A stretch of DNA of 20,709 nucleotides, taken from the NCBI RefSeq assembly GCF_000003605.2, contig NW_003133843.1, positions 237,688 through 258,396 on the forward strand, given 5' to 3'. Positions 13,201 through 19,151 of this stretch are shown here, one piece after another. The notes below the pieces were generated by a model, which saw nothing but the letters and a program-made list of their open reading frames with translations, made no database searches and was not told the DNA's origin. The stretch's first letter is position 1. Each line of letters begins with the position of its first letter. The position numbers and the translations under genes were made by a program. The stretch comes from Saccoglossus kowalevskii. Taxonomy: Eukaryota > Hemichordata > Enteropneusta > Harrimaniidae.

Positions 13201-14669
13201 TGACTATAAAGACTGCTTTCACCTGAGATGCACTGCCACTCTGTAGTTAGAAGACAAATAAAATTAAATATTTCAAATATATTGTAGGGTATTTCTATAT
13301 TGTATTCTTTGGAGAAAAACATTACACAATAGAGATGTTAAATGTGTTACATACATGCTAACCAGGGTTTTTTCCAGAAAAAATGAACAAGAGGGAGAAC
13401 ACACAGGCGAGGGAGCGAATCGACCTAGAAACGGCATTTCGAAAGGTTTCTGTGTCGTTTTAACATTGTATCTATCGCCATTGAAATAATTTTGGAGTAA
13501 TTTTTAGTGCATTTGGTCTCAAGACTCATTGTTAGCTGGTGTGGCTGGGAAGTTTTCATGGAGAAAAATATATTTGAGAAAGATTTCATGTTGTACGGCA
13601 GCACGGAAGTGTGTGGCTTAAGAAATATATTTATGATTTCAAGTTCATTTGGCAATTTGATAAGAGGGTGCCAGCCGAGAGTATCAGGGTGCTGCGCCCC
13701 AGTTTCCCGGTTTAGAAAAAGTATTTTCTGAGGTAAATGTTTTTTTAAATTTCTATAGGAAATATTCATGCCTTAACGAATTTCTCTGTAAGATATCGAT
13801 TCAAATATGCTTCATTAACACTAACAATAGTATGACATGATATCCTTATACTTTAATATATAAAACACTCTAGACACATATGATTCATGCTTTAAAATAA
13901 GGATGCTACTGTTAAATCTCTTGTTCTGATTATAAAAATTATGTACAAAGAGGTTTTGATTGTTTTCAGTTTCTGTCATTTGTGACAACACCTAAAACTA
14001 CATCTGACCAACAAGTAACTGGTCTTTATACCGACAGCTCTACAGAATCCAACTACCAATTACAACACACCTTATATATCAGAGTGTAACATGAGTTATG
14101 ATTGGTCAATGATGCTGCAGGTGATTTGATTTGTCAGATGTAGTTGTTGGAAGAAATGAACACCAGTGACCTGAGTCTCTACCAACAAGTGATTTTAAAA
14201 TTGCATTCAATGAGGACATTTTTATAACAGGTTATGGGTTAGTTAATTGCAGAAAAAAATTATCACTATCGGTACTGAAATGCATCGAGAATTTTAATCA
14301 ATTCATCTAATGTAAAATTAAATCTCTTAAATCAGAAATGAATTCAGGAAAAAAATACGTGGATTCACAACAACAATATGATTGGCCGAAATTCCCAATT
14401 CGTTACAGCCATGGTAAAAATTAGCTACATCATGGTATTCAATCTCCCATCATGCAACATTACATATATGGATTCACTTATACCTCAAAAGATGAAAATT
14501 CTTTTATATCGTGTGCACCGTTGGTGAATAACTGAGAAGCGCCACCATTCCAATGAAGACACTCCGCACATGCATTGTCCATAAACACAACAGCTCTCCT
14601 AACTTTCGGATATACAGACTCCCAGGAAGCACTGCTGCAACCATGGATGCTTCGGATGCCAGCTGCCAT
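1045..14669 (-). CDS. SCFD2: Sec1 family domain-containing protein 2 (SCFD2), ten coding exons, 3' end beyond the window
   Basis: Predicted Sec1/Munc18-like protein, a family that binds SNAREs (syntaxins) and supports vesicle docking and fusion; the specific partner of SCFD2 is not well established. Coding exons on the minus strand are 14484-14669, 13004-13240, 10823-10963, 9546-9620, 8741-8872, 7398-7570, 6909-7008, 6133-6260, 1689-1889 and 1045-1202. All have GT-AG borders and compatible phases, giving 510 codons plus one base with no internal stop. From memory of the human protein the match runs along the whole length: KVRRAVVFMDNACAECLHW near residue 22, FQYCIVIT near 91, NYTTEILCVPLF at 142, SIVFIDRSLDLVGPTGHHGD near 265, VPGCL near 323, and ILILLVFIYALLGE near 464. 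The start is the ATG eight bases after the exon 2 acceptor. Human SCFD2 is about 684 residues, so roughly 170 C-terminal residues are missing off the left edge. No exon for them was seen in 1-1044. The gene is divergent from PHPT1 and shares its promoter region. Confidence 0.95.
1203..1688 (-). other. SCFD2 intron 10
   Basis: 486 bp of AT-rich intron between exons 10 and 11. Nothing else recognised. Confidence 0.8.
1689..1889 (-). CDS. SCFD2: SCFD2 exon 10
   Basis: It lies across a 4.2-kb intron from exon 9. Acceptor TATTTTCTTAG, donor GTAAGATA. It begins inside a split Lys codon and gives residues 391-457. AGLLQVALACVKTLKH matches the human CGLLQLGLATAQTLKH. The phase agrees with exons 9 and 11. 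Confidence 0.9.
3038..3119 (+). repeat. Dispersed 82-bp repeat, copy 1
   Basis: Contains CTCATGGGTAGATGCTTGTT, GCTATGG, GCGCAGGTGACAAC and CGTTTTAA. The same ordered blocks recur in the same orientation at 18740-18821. Confidence 0.7.
3188..3392. mobile_element. MITE-like element with TA flanks
   Basis: The ends are inverted: TACTGTAAAGGGATTAATT on the left, and on the right the complement of TACTGTAAAATGACTAATT, each followed by a CTGGGT block. A TA at each end fits a TA target duplication, as made by Tc1/mariner-type transposases. There is no coding capacity. Internal AAAACCCAGTGAATATG blocks repeat. Confidence 0.7.
4155..4449 (+). repeat. 125-bp tandem repeat, about 2.4 copies
   Basis: Copies begin with TCAAAG at 4155, 4280 and 4405, an exact 125-bp spacing. 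Each full copy contains CAATGCATCATGCAGTT, GGTCTCACACTGCACAC and TATACCATTAAGTGTATGC with few differences. The third copy stops at about 4449. An open frame over this region is a by-product of the repeat. Confidence 0.9.
5376..5680 (+). pseudogene. Remnant resembling the P2X7 C-terminal cysteine-rich domain
   Basis: Two adjoining frames read in order. The first (from 5376) is acidic, VDDAPCSDDSFISNYTEV, then ARCSCDNCPM around 5448-5477. The second (from about 5480) gives REYMDENV and DCILQHPDFEIIC at 5543-5581, then AVLETAF, and ends at a TGA after NRKSIMFVC. In P2X7-like C-terminal domains, common and multiplied in invertebrate genomes, a CxCxxC module is followed by a CITEHP-type motif, a Cys and a VL-TA block. 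The order and spacing here fit that pattern. The frame change near 5470-5490 and the early stop point to a decayed copy. It lies on the strand opposite to SCFD2, in intron 9. An unrecognised exon of a nested gene is the alternative. The assignment is from pattern memory only. Confidence 0.55.
6133..6260 (-). CDS. SCFD2: SCFD2 exon 9
   Basis: Acceptor TGTTTACTTGCAG and donor AA|GTAAGT. It has 42 codons plus two bases (residues 349-390). INRQIVEAASEEGLPLQL and GRIGRVT match the human MEVRRHLVEAASRENLP and SMGRVTPGQ segment, ending in LF before the human-like Lys codon. Confidence 0.92.
6261..6908 (-). other. SCFD2 intron 8
   Basis: 648 bp between exons 8 and 9. Nothing beyond AT-rich intron sequence was recognised. 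Confidence 0.8.
6909..7008 (-). CDS. SCFD2: SCFD2 exon 8
   Basis: It has 100 bases and completes a codon split after two bases by exon 7; it covers residues 315-348. Acceptor TTATTTTTACAG, donor GTAACC. VLVPGCLAHPGDSAASSLL and SKHK match the human VVAPGCLSQSSDTTAKAL and TKHK. Confidence 0.92.
7009..7397 (-). other. SCFD2 intron 7
   Basis: 389 bp between exons 7 and 8, nothing recognised. Confidence 0.8.
7398..7570 (-). CDS. SCFD2: SCFD2 exon 7, most conserved block
   Basis: Acceptor TTTCTTACAG and donor GTGAGT. It has 57 codons plus two bases (residues 258-314 and part of 315). It carries ASIVFIDRSLDLVGPTGHHG, the hallmark Sec1-family segment of SCFD2, followed by VLPRLPCHSSDVAVNM. This exon alone identifies the gene. 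Confidence 0.95.
7571..8740 (-). other. SCFD2 intron 6
   Basis: 1170 bp holding a purine-rich stretch (7722-7762) and the 31-bp tandem repeat. Nothing else was recognised. Confidence 0.8.
7930..8084 (+). repeat. 31-bp tandem repeat, five copies
   Basis: Units start at 7930, 7961, 7992, 8023 and 8055, each beginning GCACTGTGATTGGTTGAC and ending CCTGTTGT or CTGTTGT. Unit 4 is 32 bp and unit 5 is 30 bp, from changes in a run of A. Every unit carries ATTGG, the complement of CCAAT. Because 31 is not a multiple of 3, each frame reads a rotating peptide; the apparent ORFs here are artefacts. Confidence 0.95.
8741..8872 (-). CDS. SCFD2: SCFD2 exon 6
   Basis: Acceptor CTTCTCTGTAG and donor GTATGTACC. 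It has 44 codons (residues 214-257), phase 0. It contains VNEDCYSVGTLSAIIASELA, which matches the human VREECFAVGSLSQVIAADLA block, and ends in SRRK. Confidence 0.93.
8873..9545 (-). other. SCFD2 intron 5
   Basis: 673 bp. A slightly GC-richer patch near 8950-9060 holds two GTGTATAC motifs. No feature was identified. Confidence 0.75.
9546..9620 (-). CDS. SCFD2: SCFD2 exon 5
   Basis: A short exon of 25 codons (residues 189-213) between acceptor TTTCTCTTCTAG and donor GTATTTCGG. It begins DKKPIESLSDVEF, matching the human DKRKLGSLGDVD region. It joins in phase 0 on both sides. The donor is weaker than the others. Confidence 0.88.
9621..10822 (-). other. SCFD2 intron 4
   Basis: 1202 bp containing the MITE at 9781-9974. 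The rest, 9975-10822, shows no recognisable feature. Confidence 0.8.
9781..9974 (+). mobile_element. MITE copy A, TA-flanked
   Basis: Left end TACTGTGGAATACTTTATTT; the right end is the complement of TACTGTAGAATACTTTATTT. It holds the internal blocks GGCGTTTTGTATGGAATTTA, AAAAAAAGTATATTC and GGAATCATCCCTTCAGCG. The same blocks appear in reverse order and orientation at 18042-18252. It has no coding capacity. TA at each end fits a TA target site. Confidence 0.85.
10823..10963 (-). CDS. SCFD2: SCFD2 exon 4
   Basis: Acceptor TTTTCACTTCACAG and donor GTAAGC. It has 47 codons (residues 142-188), phase 0. NYTTEILCVPLF and ITPGHTSLFPLLPSDL correspond to the human NYTAEVFHVPLL and LTPAFASLFPLLPQDV segments. 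Confidence 0.93.
11799..12171. mobile_element. CpG-rich element with terminal inverted repeats
   Basis: Left end AATAGACCATTTTCCGTACA then TGCGAGA; the complement of the right end reads AATAGGTGATTTTCCGTACA then TTGCGAGA. The 373-bp interior is much richer in CpG than the surrounding intron (CGCG, TCGGCCGG, CGCTCGACGCGCG) and contains TCTCGCGAGA at 12128-12137. No transposase is encoded; a 74-codon open frame inside has no recognisable similarity. The target duplication is unclear. Confidence 0.65.
12589..12969. mobile_element. Element with terminal inverted repeats, about 381 bp
   Basis: Left end GCCAGACTT, then CTTGTTTC; the complement of the right end reads GCCAGACTTC, then TCTTGTTTC. ATTA lies on both sides, possibly a target duplication. 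The interior is T-rich and has an inner inverted repeat, TGAAATAAAAATAAA against its complement (about 12646-12671). It has no coding capacity. Confidence 0.6.
13004..13240 (-). CDS. SCFD2: SCFD2 exon 3
   Basis: Acceptor TTCTAACTACAG and donor GTAAGACAG. It has 79 codons (residues 63-141), phase 0 at both ends. VKAVFIVSTPLIGRTASII, FQYCIVIT and the closing LLWMGNM match the human protein closely. A second possible acceptor 18 bases in (CATCTCAG before GTGAAAGCA) would remove six residues and keep the frame. Confidence 0.93.
13241..14483 (-). other. SCFD2 intron 2
   Basis: 1.24 kb. The stretch 13360-13740 is mixed in composition, with GGGTGCTGCGCCCC near its right part, and may be an old repeat. 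No gene was recognised. Confidence 0.7.
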
Positions 14670-14677
14670 GGTTACAA
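14484..14677 (-). CDS. SCFD2: SCFD2 exon 2, first coding exon
   Basis: Acceptor TTGTGTTTCCAG, then eight untranslated bases and the start ATG at 14669-14667. It encodes residues 1-62 and ends on a codon boundary before donor GTATAAGTG. It includes the conserved N-terminal VRRAVVFMDNACAECLHW block of SCFD2. Confidence 0.92.
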
Positions 14678-14952
14678 CTGGAAACACAATGATCTGATTG
14701 ATGACACTGTTTAGGTTTCAGGATGGTAACTCTGAAAAATTAATGGTTTTACAAAAATATGAAATAGTGGTGCATATTGAACTGTGTACCCTTTTTTACA
14801 CAAATGACAGTAAATGTGTAAACAAAAATACATGTACAATGCAGTTGCAGTAATTAATGACGATCTTCATTCAGTTTCATCTTGAATTAATTAAACTATA
14901 ATTTGTGATTCGTTCATTCATGATTTGTAGATTCCTGGATTATCCTAACACA

Positions 14953-14976
14953 TACAAACACACACACACACACACA
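14953..14976 (+). repeat. (CA)n microsatellite
   Basis: About ten uninterrupted CA units preceded by an imperfect ACATACAAAC start. Confidence 0.95.
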
Positions 14977-15143
14977 ATAATTGGGCTCAGTTAAAAAATA
15001 TTACACAAACAGCACAATAAAAAAAAATTTATAACAGATTTTCATGGTGCATTACAATTTATACACATAATCACCTTTGAATTTATTGACAGACCCTCAG
15101 CCATAATTATAACCCTATCTTTCCAGTGTCCCTCCTCCAGCAT

Positions 15144-15195
15144 TAATTGTATACGCCCCTCTTCGGGATATTATTTAGAGGGGCATATAAAATTA
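15144..15195. repeat. Small hairpin repeat, copy 1
   Basis: Arms TAATTGTATACGCCCCTCT and AGAGGGGCATATAAAATTA flank a 14-bp centre. The same structure occurs at 18401-18457, with similar flanking sequence (AGTGTCCCTCCTCC here, AGTGCCCCTCCCCC there). Confidence 0.75.
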
Positions 15196-15430
15196 CATTG
15201 AGATGGGGCTGAAGTGTGAAATCATGGAGTGACGGGGAGATTGTGGCCAGTGCAAATATTTTTTATTCGTGATGTATGATCTGTACATTTTTATTAGTTT
15301 TAAATTTCCCCCCTGCAACACCTTGCATGCATTTTCTGGTTGAACTTGATAATTATTTAATCCCATTATGAAATGGTGTTCATAAATATATGATATTGTC
15401 ATACTGTCAAATTCAGGTTCTGGGCTATAA

Positions 15431-16516
15431 GACAGTCTTAATCTCTTTAATGACTACTGCAAAAAGTGGAAACTGACTGTCAATATCAAAAAAACCAAAG
15501 TTATTATTTTCAACAAAAGGGGCAGAAAAATTAATGATATCTTTTTCTAGGTGATGAACAAATAGAAGTAGTATCTTCATATACATACTTAGGGATCACC
15601 TTTCAGAATAGTGGCAATTTTACAGTCTAATAACCTTGTAAAGAAAACACAGCGAGCACTAGGGGTCCTTAAACAATCTCTGCTATTAAACAACATTATT
15701 GCCTCACCAATTAATGCAATTAAACTATTTCGTAGTTCTGTTATGCCTATTCTACTTTACGGCTCGGAAATATGGACAGCTTTTAATTTTAAACCTAATA
15801 TCACCCCCGAATTATTTATTCAGAAATTATTTAGTGATAGCTCAAAAATTGAATCAATCCACATAAAATTCTGCAAACAACTACTTGGTGTTCACAAAAG
15901 GACAAGTAATATTGCTGTTAGAGCAGAGCTTGGTAGTTATCCCCTAATTACTGAAATTTGTACCCAAATGTACAAGTTTTGGTTAAGAGTAAAAAATAAA
16001 GAATGCAGTAATATAGCGCACTGTGCTTTATATCAGTCAGAGTGTACAATCAATAGTAATTCATGGGCAAACTTTGTTAGCAAACTACTTGAAATAACTC
16101 GATTAAATGAAACGGATCATAATGCTAACATTTTTAGAAACAATCTTAAAAGAATTTACTATGAAAAAATTTGGTTGCCAACTCTATCCAAAAAAGAACA
16201 TAATAAACTACATATTTACAATAAATACAAATCAGATTATGAATTTGAACCATATCTGAATAAAATTAATAATTTAAATCACAGAGTAAGTGTAACCAAA
16301 TTTAGAATTTCAGCACATAAATTACCAATTGAAAAATTAAGATACCAAAAAATACCCTCAGAGCAAAGATTTTGCACACTGTGTTCTGAACAGTCTGTTG
16401 GTGATGAAATGCATGCTCTTTTTGACTGCAAACTATACAATGATAATATTTTAAAATTACCTAAACAAGATAAGTTTGTGCATATTATGGGAATAAGACA
16501 GTTTCATTGCCAATAG
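15431..16516 (+). pseudogene. Retrotransposon reverse transcriptase C-terminal part, frameshifted
   Basis: Frame 1 gives YCKKWKLTVNIKKTKVIIF, the segment that follows the catalytic YxDD in LINE reverse transcriptases, and ends in a stop at 15548. A second frame from 15550 gives YTYLGITF. A third, open from 15611 to 16516 (301 codons), gives KKTQRALGVLKQ, VMPILLYGSEIW, FCKQLLGVHKRTSNIAVRAE, and near the end a Cys-His cluster CTLCSEQSVGDEMH, then FDC. These are typical of the thumb and C-terminal zinc-knuckle region. At least two frameshifts mean it is not functional. The GTG listed at 15611 is not a real start. Confidence 0.85.
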
Positions 16517-16712
16517 TCTAGGAAAGTTTATTAACATAATTTTACAATGTAATACCTAATAGTTGTTAGTGTTATCTGTTTTACCATTTTATTTTATTTT
16601 TTTATATCTGTATTTCTTGTTATTGTGTTATTGTTATTATTGACCATGGTTAATGTATTTCCAATTCATTAATTTGAGTCAAATAAAATATACTATACTA
16701 TACTATACTATT
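15431..16712 (+). mobile_element. 5'-truncated non-LTR retrotransposon copy
   Basis: The 3' part of a LINE-type reverse transcriptase ORF, followed by a short 3' UTR, AATAAA at 16682-16687, and a pentanucleotide tail of ATACT units at 16690-16712. The element runs antisense to SCFD2 and lies in its first intron. Catalytic palm motifs upstream of 15431 are absent. Clade not assigned; the C-terminal layout fits jockey/CR1-like groups. Confidence 0.8.
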
Positions 16713-16828
16713 ATAAGTTATCGGGGATTCTGCATAGAGAATATGACTGAATTCAGAGACACGCTTTCACCACACACAAAATACACAATACTACTTGTTC
16801 AGAATCTTGTATTTTGTTAACACTTACT

Positions 16829-16890
16829 CAATTCAGCGGTTTTCCGATTACAGAGGCTACCATATTGGATATCAGGTGCAATGTGGGAAG
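16829..16890 (-). other. SCFD2: Putative untranslated first exon of SCFD2
   Basis: The minus strand has a good splice donor, GA|GTAAGTG, with the exon ending at 16828. The acceptor at 14680-14678 leads directly to the SCFD2 start codon. The stretch between the donor and PHPT1 is too short for another gene, so this is inferred to be a 5' UTR exon. The right-hand limit (transcription start) is not visible and 16890 is only nominal. It contains an 11-codon upstream ORF, ATG at 16863-16861, whose TGA ends on the last exon base at 16828. Confidence 0.5.
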
Positions 16891-16976
16891 TTGGTGTTTA
16901 CTTCCGGGTTGTTGACCCACGTGTGAACTCTACACAAAAAAATTACTGGCATGTTCGTAGCAATTCTTGAAGACTT
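16864..16976. promoter_or_regulatory. Putative bidirectional SCFD2/PHPT1 promoter
   Basis: The two genes start within about 150 bp of each other in opposite directions. The gap has no TATA box at a convincing place but has an ETS-type site, ACTTCCGG at 16900-16907, and a palindromic E-box, CACGTG at 16918-16923. Both are typical of TATA-less housekeeping promoters. Transcription starts are not known. Confidence 0.6.
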
Positions 16977-17274
16977 ATGAACTTCCGTGCTCTATTGTTA
17001 GTTGATGTTGTATTCAGATCGGCAGTGGCTGTCAAATTTAACAGTTTGCCTGCCTCAGTTTTCGGTCTCCCGCAGTTGTGTAATAAACCTGTGCTAGCAA
17101 AGTCGACACCAAGGCGTTGGGCAACGAGTATGAGCGACGATCAAAAACTTGCAGCTGTTCCCGAAGTTGACATCGACGATAATGGACGGTTTAAGTACAT
17201 TTTAATCGAAGTGCACACCGATAGTGGGAATTCTAAGCATGTTGTGAGGGGATATGGGTGGGCAGGATTTCACG
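16977..17274 (+). CDS. PHPT1: PHPT1 exon 1
   Basis: It has 99 codons plus one base, ending TTTCACG|GTGAGA directly after the catalytic His codon. It holds two in-frame starts, 16977 and 17130. The second gives MSDDQKLAAVPEVDID, similar in layout to the human N-terminus. Confidence 0.93.
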
Positions 17275-19151
17275 GTGAGAACCATGTCATTTAATGCGGG
17301 GTACGGTGAAATGTAATACGAGTTACACGTTACACCGGGTACGGTAGTTGGGGGAAATGTAATTGGACGTTCGTTACTAAGGGGTTGACCATTACAAATT
17401 CTGGAAGGGGACATAGTAGAAAAACTTGCCATTTTTTTTCTTTTGCTTACCTCAATTTTTTTAATTTTTTTTTTTATGATTGTAGATTTTTTTCTGTCAT
17501 TAAAATTTCCCTGTAGAATATTAATTTTTGAAACTTTCCTCTGTATAGACTTTTTTCTTTTAAAATCTAATCCCTGTGCTTTTAATGTAATAGCCAATCC
17601 CTAAGTATAAATAATTATCATTATACCTACCGTAGTACTGCCCGGCCTTGTAAAGCTATTTGGGAAGTGCACCCTCACATCAGGGCAATAATTGCACCAC
17701 CATGTTTGAGGTGACACTGTTACAAAATTGTAATTACCCGGTACATCTATAAGGTATATGATAAAGCCTTCAAGGACTGGAAACGGCATTTGCTGCTCTT
17801 GTTTGTACAGCTAATGCACACTCGCAAGCTAGGTTGCTCCCACCACACGACCTTGGGCCACAAAAGCCATATCCAGTGTATAAAGATTATTAGCAAATGT
17901 AATACCTGTGTGGTTCTACTGATTTATCTGTAATAATATTCTGGGATATTTGCATCAGCAATATCAGAGTAAACATTTTTTTTCTAAAGTGAAAACTAAG
18001 GAAAAATATGATCAAATTTGCGCAATTTTTTAACAATGAACTACTTTTGATACTTTATTTTCGCTTGGAATTTATTTTCGCTATTTTTGCTGAAGGGATG
18101 ATTCTGTGAAAATAAAATCCAGTGAATATACTTTTTTTCCTTTATTTCCCATTAAACACATCAAAAATCAGTGAAAATAAATTCCATACAAAACGCCAAA
18201 AAAGCCTTTTTAGCGAAAATTAATTCCAGCGAAAATAAAGTATTCCACAGTAACCAAAAAGGAAAATGAAGTCTGGTTTACCTAGAACATACTAAGGCTT
18301 GTGTGTGATAAGACATTAGTATCGATGTACAAATGTATTTAATTTTTCATGAATAACTTTAATTCTAAGCCTGCCCCTCTAGTGCCCCTCCCCCATTGTA
18401 TTTGTATATGCCCCTCTTCAGTACACATATAGTTATCTAGAGGGGCCTATACAATTACACAGGAGTGTTGGGATTCAGGTTACAAATGGGAATTTGTTGT
18501 TGGGGTGGGGCTTAAGAACTCTTTCTGTAGAATGTTTTGTAAATTATGAAAATAAACTTTATTTATTTTCAGCCGATGTCTATGACAAAGTTGTGCCTGG
18601 AATCGAAGCACTAGGGCTTGATTGTGAATGCAAAGGCGGTGGTAGAATTGAACACCATCAAGAAGAAAAGAAATTATTAGTTTATGGATATTCTATTGTG
18701 AGTAATTTATGAATAATCACCCGGATTTATATTACTATACTCATGGGTAGACGCTTGTTTTTAAACAATGACATGCTATGGCCATCTGATGCATACACAG
18801 GTGACAACTCCCACGCTTTAAGAGAAATAACATACGCAATTATGCTGAAACTGTTTGTTGCCATCTCAAATACCTGTTAACATAAATGAATAATGTTTGT
18901 TATAAGTATTACTAAAATAATTGTCTATTCTACACATTACAAAGAAGAAAACTTGTTTTCTAAAGTTGTAAATTCTAACCCGATATGAAAAATGGACAAT
19001 ATAGTGCAATTAATATATAAAAAGTATCATCTATATTTTTGGATTCATTTTTCAGGGTTATGGAAAAGCTGATCACTCCATTACCGTTGATTTATTAAAG
19101 AGAAAATATCCTGATTATGAAAGTATAACATTTACCAATGAAGGCTATTAG
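16977..19151 (+). CDS. PHPT1: 14-kDa phosphohistidine phosphatase (PHPT1, Janus/Ocnus family), complete, three exons
   Basis: This enzyme hydrolyses phosphohistidine in proteins; it is cytosolic in vertebrates and needs no metal cofactor. Exons are 16977-17274, 18573-18697 and 19056-19151, with donors GTGAGA and GTGAGT, acceptors TTTATTTTCAG and CATTTTTCAG, and a TAG stop. The product is 172 residues from the first ATG, or 121 from ATG 17130, close to the 125 of human PHPT1. Family features seen: VPEVDIDDNGRFKYILIEVH, RGYGWAGFHADVYDKV with the expected catalytic His at residue 99 (48 in the short form; His53 in human), CECKGGGRIEHH, VYGYSIGYGKADHS, and the C-terminal KRKYPDYE with NEGY at the end. 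The first 51 residues are extra relative to human and are basic; see the findings. A TGA lies in frame just upstream of 16977. The gene faces SCFD2 head to head. Confidence 0.96.
18042..18252 (-). mobile_element. MITE copy B, same family as copy A, inverted
   Basis: Read on the minus strand it follows copy A nearly base for base: TACTGTGGAATACTTTATTT, GGCGTTTTGTATGGAATTTA, AAAAAAAGTATATTC and GAATCATCCCTTCAGC. The far end has decayed to TACTTTTGATAC on the plus strand. It lies in PHPT1 intron 1. Confidence 0.85.
18401..18457. repeat. Small hairpin repeat, copy 2
   Basis: Arms TTGTATATGCCCCTCT and AGAGGGGCCTATACAATTA flank a centre of about 22 bp. The arms match copy 1 while the loops differ. 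It lies in PHPT1 intron 1. Confidence 0.75.
18573..18697 (+). CDS. PHPT1: PHPT1 exon 2
   Basis: Acceptor TTTATTTTCAG. The exon completes a split Ala codon and encodes ADVYDKVVPGIEALGLD, then CECKGGGRIEHHQEEKK and LLVYGYSI, with donor GTGAGT. The phase is 0 at the end. Confidence 0.95.
18698..19055 (+). other. PHPT1 intron 2
   Basis: 358 bp, containing copy 2 of the 82-bp dispersed repeat and nothing else recognised. Confidence 0.9.
18740..18821 (+). repeat. Dispersed 82-bp repeat, copy 2
   Basis: Contains CTCATGGGTAGACGCTTGTT, GCTATGG, ACACAGGTGACAAC and CGCTTTAA, matching 3038-3119 at most positions. It lies in PHPT1 intron 2. Confidence 0.7.
19056..19151 (+). CDS. PHPT1: PHPT1 exon 3, terminal coding exon
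   Basis: Acceptor CATTTTTCAG, then 31 codons beginning GYGKADHSITVDLL, running through KRKYPDYE to NEGY and a TAG stop at 19149-19151. It is the conserved C-terminus of the family. Confidence 0.95.
   Translation, partial: GYGKADHSITVDLLKRKYPDYESITFTNEGY

Larger units (their letters stand above)
14678..16828 (-). other. SCFD2 intron 1, within the 5' UTR
   Basis: 2.15 kb, inferred from the donor at 16827 and the acceptor at 14678. It holds a CA microsatellite, a hairpin repeat and an antisense retrotransposon fragment. The remaining sequence has no recognisable feature. Confidence 0.5.
17275..18572 (+). other. PHPT1 intron 1
   Basis: 1.3 kb carrying MITE copy B and hairpin repeat copy 2. A 131-codon open frame on the minus strand at 17202-17597 is a low-complexity Lys-rich artefact of T-rich sequence. 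Confidence 0.9.

Noticed and set aside
13425-13769. 114-codon minus-strand and 74-codon plus-strand frames in SCFD2 intron 2
   Set aside because: They overlap each other, lack recognisable motifs, and SCFD2 exons 2 and 3 join in frame without them.
15193-15402. 69-codon minus-strand frame
   Set aside because: It lies in SCFD2 intron 1 next to the hairpin repeat. No similarity, and it would interrupt the 5' UTR splice.
16859-16868. CArG-like CCATATTGG in the divergent promoter
   Set aside because: It has only five A/T bases between CC and GG, where the serum response factor site needs six.
17202-17597. 131-codon minus-strand open frame
   Set aside because: Lys-rich low complexity from T-rich sequence. 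It overlaps PHPT1 exon 1 and its intron on the other strand.
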